Positions 56,649-64,000 of a stretch of DNA of 64,000 bases are shown piece by piece. The notes below the pieces were generated by a model that was not told the origin of the DNA, searched no databases, and worked only from the letters and a program-made list of their open reading frames with translations. Both the position numbers and the translations under genes were made by a program. The stretch's first letter is position 1, and each line of letters begins with the position of its first letter. The DNA comes from Tanypteryx hageni (taxonomy: Eukaryota > Arthropoda > Insecta > Odonata > Petaluridae): the NCBI GenBank assembly GCA_028673005.1, contig CM054115.1, forward strand, positions 195,432,370-195,496,369, written 5' to 3'.

Positions 56649-58974
56649 TCAAACTCGTTTATAACGAGCACGGTTGTAACAAGTTTACGGCTATAGTGAG
56701 CAAATGCTACCTCCAAGATAAGTTTACGAGCATTTACATACAAATATTTCTCGTATATAACGAGCACGCTTCACGGATATATCGAGCAAACTTTGACCAC
56801 TTCTCTCTGTCTCAAACGCGGCGGCGGTCAGCCCCTTCAATCCTCATAGTGACCCAAAATATGTAACCTTGTGTTCTTGAGTCCAGCCTCTACACCCTAT
56901 CCCTCATGGAGGTTAAAGACCGCGGCGTTGTTGTTAAAAAATAATCCCTTCGTCCAAACCAAGAATTCCCAACTTGCAGGTACAGTGGCACTCGTGGAGG
57001 TCCTTTGTCCTCTCCTCCCAACCCCCAGCTCTTTTACAGCCAGGAGGTTGTGTTTGGAAGGGGGTAAGGGGTAAGGGCATGTACAATGGCGCCCACCCCC
57101 GTTGCTCAGCCAAATGCACCCAACACCCTTTCCCACGTAAAGATGGGAAATCCCACGTTTAATCCGTCTCCTCATTAACTCTTCCTGGAATTGGTATGCT
57201 CACAGTTTGCAAAGAAAGTTCGTAGCGTTGATCACAAAAATCAGTTGAGATTTTGCCCTTGAACGAGTAACATGTCCGTACATAAAAGGAAGTGTTTGTC
57301 TATTCGCGAAAAGGTTGATATTATTCGAGAGTTAGAACGTGGTAAAAAAATGTTGAAGTGTGTAAAAAATTTAATTTATCGTCGTCAACGGTTTCAACCT
57401 TATGGAAAAACAAAGAAGCGATTTTATCTGCACTAGAGAACAACCTAACAACGAACAAGAAAATGAGGAAGTGCGACTTGGGTACTGTTGATCAAGCACT
57501 TCTGGAGTGGTTTAAGATGCAGAGAAATGCAGGTTTCCCCATCAAGGTACAGGCAGATAAATTTACAAAACAGTTAGGAAACGAGAACTTCACATGCAAT
57601 AACGAGTGGCTTGATCGTTTTAAAAATCGGCATAACATTGTTTATGCGAAAGGCCCTGTCAGCAGATTCAAAAACGGCAAGTGAATGGGTGAAAAGTGTT
57701 CGGGAGGAGTGTCAAAAAGGTTACAGAGAAGAAGACATCTACAATGCCGACGAAACTGGACTGTTTTACAACATGATGCCAGATGCAACGTTTAAATTCA
57801 AAGGTGACAAATGTGTTGGTGGCAAAAGACCTAAGAATCGTTTAACAGCTGTAATGTGCGCAAACAAAAATGGGACTGACAAAAAAAACTTTTTGTTATT
57901 GGTAAGTCACAAAAGCCGCGTTGTTTCAAAAATGTAAAGAAGCTTCCCGTTGAATATGCAGCTAATGAAAAGGCATGGATGACTTCCAATATTTTTCAGA
58001 AATATGTAAGTCAGTGGAACAACGAGTTACGGAGGAAAAATAGAAACATTCTACTCCTTGTCGATAACTGTCCTGCGCACCCACATATGCAGGAGTTATC
58101 CAATGTAAAACTGGTGTTTTGCCTCCAAATGCGACTTCTATTTTGCAGCCAATGGACATGGGGATAATTAAAAGTTTTAAATTCCATTTCAAGCGATTTT
58201 TTGTTCTACAGTTGATTGAAAGGAGGGAAAAAGGTTTAGATGGCAACGACTCTGTATTGGATGCAATTCATTTGATGACAGATGCATGTTTCACCAACAA
58301 CGATCATAAACTATTTTTGAATGTCTGGTTTAATATCGGGAGAATTTTCGATTGATAACCATAACGTTGATGAAGATCAGAATAGCTTAAAGAAAATAGA
58401 ATTGCGAATTTTGACCATATAAATGACTGACAATTTTGTTCATGTTGATGATGATTTGATTACCAGTGGAATTCCTACGTAGAGTGAAATAATAGAGACA
58501 GTATAAAGCACAGCAGACAGTGATGAAGACAATGCTGAATGTGTCGAAGACACAATCCTTACTCAGGATGCCATGGAAACATTAAATGATTTTTTTTTAA
58601 AACATTGACATTTCCGATGGTGTTTTTAATGCACTAAGTGTAATAAGAGGAAACTTAAGAGACTTCAAAGTGAAATCTATGAAACAGGCTACTATTCAAA
58701 GTTATTTTTGTAAAAAGGGGGGTGATTAAGGATGCAGCTGTGAGTAAATTTTATATGTACTTATGTTTACTTTAAATTTTCTAGTTTATTCTCATTTTTA
58801 GTTTTTTTTCATAAATTTACTAAATAACCTTTATGTTTATATATTCACTTTTACTTCTTATGTCTTATTTCACCATACGCATGCATACTTTTGCCTTCAC
58901 GGATATTAAGTTTAACGGCTATAACGAGCAAAACTAAACGGTCCCGTGGCGCTCGTTATAGCCGAGTTTGACTG
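56646..58974 (+). mobile_element. Complete Tigger-like (pogo) element in a TA tract
   Basis: 2329 bp. The inverted repeats begin CAGTCAAACTCG at both ends, continuing with TATAACGAGC; TA flanks both sides (56644-56645, 58975-58976), the pogo target. A longer inverted-repeat phrase GTTTAACGGCTATAACGAGC lies inside the right end. It carries one transposase, described separately. The length and structure are those of a full Tigger, making it one of the few complete elements here. Confidence 0.93.
57271..58734 (+). pseudogene. Tigger-like DDE transposase, frameshifted
   Basis: It starts MSVHKRKCLSIREKVDIIRE (CENP-B HTH). One A lost in a run at about 57345 shifts to VCKKFNLSSSTVSTLWKNK. Then come QALLEWFKMQRNAGFPIK, NEWLDRFKNRHNIV, a second shift near 57660, YNADETGLFYNMMPDA (first Asp), KRPKNRLTAVMCANKNGT, a break at about 57935, RNILLLVDNCPAHPHM (second Asp), and LPPNATSILQPMDMGIIKSF (third Asp). 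The tail is acidic and ends KQATIQSYFCKKGGD near 58729 (a PCNA-like Q..I..YF motif). At least four lesions. All catalytic residues remain. Confidence 0.9.
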
Positions 58975-58996
58975 TATATATATATATATATATTAA
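58975..58996. repeat. (TA)n tract between Tigger and Penelope tail
   Basis: Continuation of the TA tract split by the Tigger insertion. The Penelope tail fragment begins immediately after. Confidence 0.88.
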
Positions 58997-59165
58997 CTTA
59001 AGGAAAAGAAAAGGTAGTGATGAGGGTAGCAACAAGGTGTTGAAGGAATCCCAGTGGACACTTACCAAGTTGAGGACCAAGTTGGCAGGCTGCTGAGGGC
59101 ATCAAAAAGACAGAAAACACACACAAAAAAACACGTAAGCTTTACAGGCATATGCCCTTCTTCAG
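58997..59165 (-). mobile_element. Penelope-like element 3' tail fragment
   Basis: The minus strand matches the tail of the copy at 54165-54345: CTGAAGAAGGGCATATGCCT, then ACGTGTTTTTTTGTGTG, CCAACTTGGTCCTCAACTTG, CATCACTACCTTTTCTTTTC, and the TA tract. Only about 170 bp remain. It fixes the element's 3' end at the TA junction. Confidence 0.87.
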
Positions 59166-59644
59166 CACTGGAGATAGAGTATATACTATATATATATATT
59201 AGGTAGATGTTTCAAATAAGGTCTAGCTCTTAATAAGGCCCACTGCTTCTGGTAAAAGTACGCATGATAATTGCTAAAGTGCAGCAGTTGTCTGAAGCAC
59301 TATTATTACATATTCAACAGCTGTTATTCATTTCTCACCAGTATGTGGTGGTCATTTTTGTAGTGTTGTTATCACATGCTTGGTAAGTGTATTTTTGTAA
59401 ATATCCACAGCAATTTTTAAGCAATCTATCATGTGTTATACATTTTTATAAAGCTCTTTTATTCCTTTATAATGCCATGGTGCGAATTATGAAATAATCA
59501 TTGGTACAAACATAGTTAACAAGAGAGTGAGGAAAAACAGCAGGTCCCCAACAAGGCCCAGGCGGGCCTTGTTTAGTATATCATCTGAAATATTCGAAGA
59601 AACGAAGTGTTGTCTTGCTTAATGATATAAAATGACTTCTTATT

Positions 59645-60645
59645 TAGTGCTTTTCGTCAATGCTGAAAAGCACTATTATCTTCGTGATGTCCATCCGTAT
59701 GCATATATCAGGGAAGAATTGGCTGAACCGATTTCAACCAAATTTGGTACATAGAATATTCACATAAATTAATGACCAATATGGCATATTTTGACCGGAT
59801 TAATTAAGCAGGGGTGCCACAATTGCAAGGTTAAACTTTCTGCTATTTATGAATTGGGAAGGAATTGGGTCAACCGATTTCAATGAAATTTTGTTTGAAG
59901 GAGGAGTGCAACATAAAAAAGCAAAATAAATATTTATAGTGAAGATATAGAAAGCAGGGCTGCCACAATACAAGGAAAATAATTATTTCAACACGTATTT
60001 GTGTTGAACTTTCCACATCAATTTTAGCCAAATTTAATACTTATAATATACACATATATATAAAAAACCATTTTATTATATTTATACCGAATCAGCTAAA
60101 CAGAGGTGCCACAATTACAAATTAAAAGCTTTCAGTAATTAAGGATTTGGAAGAAATTGGATAAACGGATTTCAATTAAATTTTCTGTATAAGATTTGTA
60201 CAGTATACCATAATGAAATCAAGATGGTTAATGCAGAGCTAAAGAACTGAACTACCACAGTAAAAAGTAAAATAATATTTCTTTTACACATATTTCTAGA
60301 GAACTGACACCATGGATTTGAACCCAATATGATATATACAATCTTCATATAAATAAATAACCAAAATAGCATATTTCAACCGGGTTGACTAAACGCAGCT
60401 ACCACCATATCAAGGTTCGAATTTTTCTCTAACTATGAATTTTGAAGATATTGGCTGAAAGGATTTAAAAGAAATTTCATTTGTAGTGTGAGTATAGAAT
60501 GGGAAAAAAAATAAATGTGTTTAGAACGGATCAAAAAAGCAGGACTACCATAATATAAGGAGAAATAATTTTCTGATTACAAAGGCAAATACATTAGTAT
60601 ACGATTATACTATGGTGAATTTGATGAAAAGCACTTCTGTACTAT
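59645..60645. repeat. Dispersed repeat, copy 2 (first at 628-1490)
   Basis: Shares AGTGCTTTTCGTCAATGCTG-like hairpin start, ATGCATATATCAGGGA, ACCGATTTCAACCAAATTTG, AGGGGTGCCACAATTGCAAG and GAAAAGCACTTCTGTAC with copy 1 in the same order and orientation, including the internal module repeats. No coding frame. Confidence 0.75.
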
Positions 60646-60859
60646 GGGAAACCCATGTACACCCCTACCTGTTAAATTTTGTTTGGGTCGAAGGGTGTTG
60701 GGGAATGGCTACATAAGAAGTTCATTCTTTATGTTTTTTGTCAGAAAAATATGGGGTAACCTGACATGTGAGAGGGAAAATGGAGGTTGGGGGGGGGGGG
60801 TGGAAGGTGAGAGTGATGGGGGGGTGATGGTAATGTGGATGTTTTTTTTTTCAGAAAAA

Positions 60860-62689
60860 ATGGCTGATGCACAAAGGAAACAGGGGCATTGGTCATCAGA
60901 GGCGTTGAAGAATGCATTGGCTATGGTCAATGGTGGCATGAGTATAAGGAGAGCTGCTAAGGAATTCAGAATCCCACCAAGAATCCTGTGTAACCATGTT
61001 GAAAGTGGCAGTGATGAGAAAAAAATTGGTAGACCCACAGTACTAACTTCAGATAAGGAATGGGAACTTTGTCACAGAATTTTTAGGCTGGCTGATATAG
61101 GTGTGCCAATTACAGGAAATATTTTTAAAAGATGTCTTTAACTTTTGTGAGATGAACATCATCCAAAGTCTCTTCAATGAGGCAAATAAGCTAGCTGGTA
61201 GACTGTGGTTGAGACTTTTCCTTAGACTTAATCCTGATGTAGCGAAACAAAGAGTTCAATTGATGAATTTAGGGAGAGCTGCCAAATTGAACAAGTTTTC
61301 ACACAAATTAAGATTATTGGAGCTGACGTTAAATTCCTCACGGTTTAGGAGTTTGTTGTAAATTCTGAACAAGTTCATCGTTGGGGATTATTTCGAAAAA
61401 TTGAGGAAACTGACGATTGGTAATGATTTTGTAAGCAACCTCCAAAATATTTACAACATTGATGAGAAGGGTTGCTGCTTGACCCTTCATAGGCAAAAGC
61501 AAGTGTTTTCCAAAGGGGAGCGAAAAGATTTCACATTATTGCTCCTGAACAAGCTGAAAATGTTACTATAGTAGGATATGGAAATGCCTTAGGCCAAATT
61601 ATTTCTCATGATTCTTTTAAAATGGAAGAGACGTCAGGATGAATTGAGTGACAACTTGCCAGCAGATGCATGTTTTGAGATGACTGAAAAGGGCTCAATG
61701 ATATCCAGTGTGTTTGTGAATTGGATTAAGTATTTTCAGAAGTACAAGAGCCCTGGGAAAGCCCTTCTCACTTTTGATGGAGCTAAATACCATCTGGATG
61801 CTAATATCCTTGATGTTACTGAGTAAAACAACATAATTCTCTTCTGCCTTCCAAAAAATTGTACTCACAAATGAAAACTGCTCGGTCAAAGTGTTTTCAA
61901 GCCCTTTGAAGATTTTCGGCAAGACCTGTTCTAAATTACTGGATGACTGCTGGTGTTAGAACAATTACACATGTAAAATTTCATCAACGTTTTTCAACCG
62001 CCTGGCTAAGAGCAATGACACAAACTAATTTGGCAGCCAATTTCAGAGGAACGGGCATTTTTCTCTTTAACCCTGATGCGATACCTGAATCTGCATTTGC
62101 AACATCAGTTTTAACGCAATGACCTATCGAAAGAGATTTGACTCCTAATGCAAATGTATCCAACCTATCATCTGATGACGAGGAAGCAATTGATAACCCC
62201 GATCATCGGCCACCCCTGTGGTCAACAATGATAAAGAAACTCCTTTAGCGTCCAATGAAAGCACACAAAGTTTTCATGAATTGTTATACACTCCAAAACT
62301 TGCTAAAAACAACCCAACACCATGACATTAGGCCATAAATGCTAATGCAGCAGTTATTGTAAGAAGTTTGTTTAAAGAAAAAACTACCCAAAAAACAAGT
62401 TCAGCTAAGAATACTAATAGGTCAAAACAACTAAACAAGGAAACAATCAACAAAACAAAGATATCCTCTACATAAAGAAGTTGATGAACCAGAACATTGA
62501 CCAGGACCTAGTGGCATCCAAAAGCGAAATAAGGTAAAAGAATCCTGGTTCTGTTGTATTTGCTAGGAGGATTGGGTTGCAGACATGCGTCTATGTGTCA
62601 GCTGCAACAAATACGTTCACGAAGAGTATGTTGGTTTATGCTCTAATTACAAACTTTTCATGTGTCCTGATTTTGAAGATGACCTTTAA
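60860..62689 (+). pseudogene. pogo-family transposase with C-terminal PHD-like finger, decayed
   Basis: ATG at 60860 after a T-rich TTTTTTTTTTCAG acceptor-like tract. A psq-type HTH (HWSSEALKNALAMVNGGMSI, RRAAKEFRIPPRILCNHVES) leads into IGRPTVLTSDKEWELCHRIF and ADIGVPITGNIFK. After shifts: LFLRLNPDVAKQRVQLMNLG, YNIDEKGCC (first Asp), IAPEQAENVTIVGYGNALGQ, MTEKGSMISSVFVNWIKYF, ALLTFDGAKYHLDANILDVT (second Asp) and FKPFEDF. The end (about 62550-62689) reads DWVADMRLCVSCNKYVHEEY and ends FMCPDFEDDL, a C-x-x-C, His, C-P pattern like a PHD finger. Many stops. Confidence 0.82.
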
Positions 62690-64000
62690 ATCAATGTTTA
62701 ATTAAAATATCAATTAAGTATTGCTTATTAATTATGCATAACTTACAATGTGTTAAATTTGCCACGTATTTCATTTTTTGTTAAATTTGCCACTTAATAT
62801 TTTTAAAATCAATTTCCTGCTGTTTTTCAAGGTACATTTAAAAAAAAACATGTTCTTTTAATTTTTTGGCTTTATTGTAACAATAAAATAACATTTCATT
62901 TCATTCGCTTTTTTATTTTACCCTTTTCAGCCATGGGCCTTTTTACGTACCCTCCCTGGGCCTTATTTGGACTTCTGATTTTATTAAGACCCTCTTGACA
63001 ACCTTTATCGAAATGGCTACCATGGACAAAATTTAAAAAATATGGATTCGACATACTTTTTTCTGATACAGCATTAAATGAAATGAACCTGAAATTACAA
63101 CATCCCAAACCTAACCTTAAAAAATTCAGATGCTGCCAAACTGTTTATGGGCATTATTTGATGTACCTATCTTATATATAGTGTGTGTGTGTGTATACAC
63201 ACGAGTAATTGGTGCTTGCATACTGCAAGCATTGGTGCCCTATAACCACCACACCAAATTTCATTCCTCCTACTTGATGAGAATTACCGTAAATTAATTG
63301 CCAAATATTCCGCAATGCTATTTACACAGGAAATCTCAAATGTTGGAGTGCCTGGAGTCAAACCGAGAAATCCTACAGGAGTGGTCTCATATTATTTGCT
63401 AGTCTATTCATGGCATCTACAAACCCTGAAAATTTCAGCGCAATATTCCTCTTAGTATTGTCTGCGCACCAAAATATGTTTTCCCTTTGCTTTTAAATGT
63501 CACGGTCTGAGAGTGACGTCATGACACTAAGCTACTTTTCAGTTTGTGGCACTAAGGTCTCGTTCAGTTTTATTAACACGTAAAATAAATTCCCAAAGAA
63601 AATCATTGTCTCGTAGTCATGACAGAAATATTGGGCCATTGTTATAAATTGTATAAAATCCTGTTTTTATTCAGTAAAAATCGAATAATTGGACTAATTC
63701 GGCACGGATTCGTGTTTTACTTTCAGGAAAAATAATTTTCGTTCTTTTTCCCATCTTCTAATTGAAGTCCGAAGTTTGTACCTTAATTAAAAGTAATTTA
63801 AAAATGCAATTATAAAAAGGCTTGTACAGATTTAAATTTTTTTCTATTGGGACTTGAAAACGAATGTTGTAAGGGGAAATTTTGGAATTTTCGATTTTTT
63901 CTGATGGTTTTGGACCAACACCAAGGTTCCCTCCAAATTTTAACTCTGTAGAATATCTAGAATTACCTTAGGTTTTATATCATTATATATAATATATATT
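62690..64000. other. Right margin: element tail, CTCG-hairpin remnant and dispersed repeat
   Basis: 62690-63172 is the presumed tail of the pogo-like element. 63181-63200 is TG/TA simple sequence. 63202-63231 carries CGAG and the TGCTTGCATACTGCAAGCA hairpin with an unrelated body beyond. 63650-63990 is another copy of the repeat seen at 27470 and 51840. No exon of EFL1 was seen. Confidence 0.5.

Larger units (their letters stand above)
59199..63172 (+). mobile_element. Probable large pogo-like element (ends tentative)
   Basis: The left end TTAGGTAGATGTTTCAAATA and the reverse complement of the right end ATAGGTACATCAAATAATGC are similar and lie next to TA-rich flanks. AATAAGGCCC-type motifs occur inside both ends: 59224-59240, the palindrome AACAAGGCCC...GGGCCTTGTT at 59552-59575, and GGGCCTTATTTGG at 62959-62971. 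The transposase remnant sits between. The dispersed repeat at 59645-60645 is inserted in the left part. Assignment of the ends is inference. Confidence 0.5.

Overview
The window is nuclear DNA of a repeat-rich animal, most likely an arthropod and probably an insect with a large genome. The evidence is GT-AG introns of up to 16 kb, an animal-like EFL1 coding sequence, and a transposon load typical of large arthropod genomes (mariner, hAT, pogo/Tigger, Penelope-like, CR1, Jockey-like, gypsy, tRNA-derived SINEs). I cannot name the species.

The only host gene recognised with confidence is EFL1 (elongation factor-like GTPase 1, the ribosome-maturation GTPase that releases eIF6 from pre-60S subunits). 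Eight + strand coding exons lie between 1585 and 45194. They splice in frame through every junction (1502 nt, about 500 codons, no stop). The 5' exons with the first GTPase motifs lie upstream of the window. The 3' exons must lie beyond 45194, and I could not place any of them.

Layout: 1-6750 carries two EFL1 exons, LINE fragments, a 17-bp minisatellite, a MITE and an inverted pair of tRNA-like sequences. 6749-11660 is a block of about seven copies of a 772-bp repeat in both orientations, with a Helitron-like terminus. 11675-12300 holds two tRNA-derived SINEs around a TA microsatellite. 14565-18500 has a decayed Jockey-like LINE and a head-to-head pair of Penelope GIY-YIG ends with hammerhead-ribozyme-like cores. 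18547-19091 has EFL1 exons 4-5, followed by a TA-flanked MITE (19146-19661) and a complete mariner (19682-20934). 22531-25097 is a decayed hAT transposase split by a younger hAT MITE. 28440-28857 has EFL1 exons 6-7. 29630-35620 is a 25-bp minisatellite interrupted by an almost complete CR1 LINE with an SGNH-esterase ORF1. 37225-38966 has a 24-bp repeat and a gypsy integrase remnant. 44906-45194 is EFL1 exon 8. From 46733 to the end are a long-TIR MITE, a nearly intact Penelope-like element on the minus strand, a second Penelope 3' half on the plus strand, a complete Tigger-like element (56646-58974) inserted in a TA tract, and a larger decayed pogo-like element with a C-terminal PHD-like finger.

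No operon-like or defence system is present. The noteworthy material is structural: shared terminal hairpins ending in CTAG, Penelope ends joined to TA tracts, ribozyme-like cores, nested transposons with readable target duplications, and a minisatellite with higher-order structure. Element boundaries without target duplications are approximate, because I could not run alignments.
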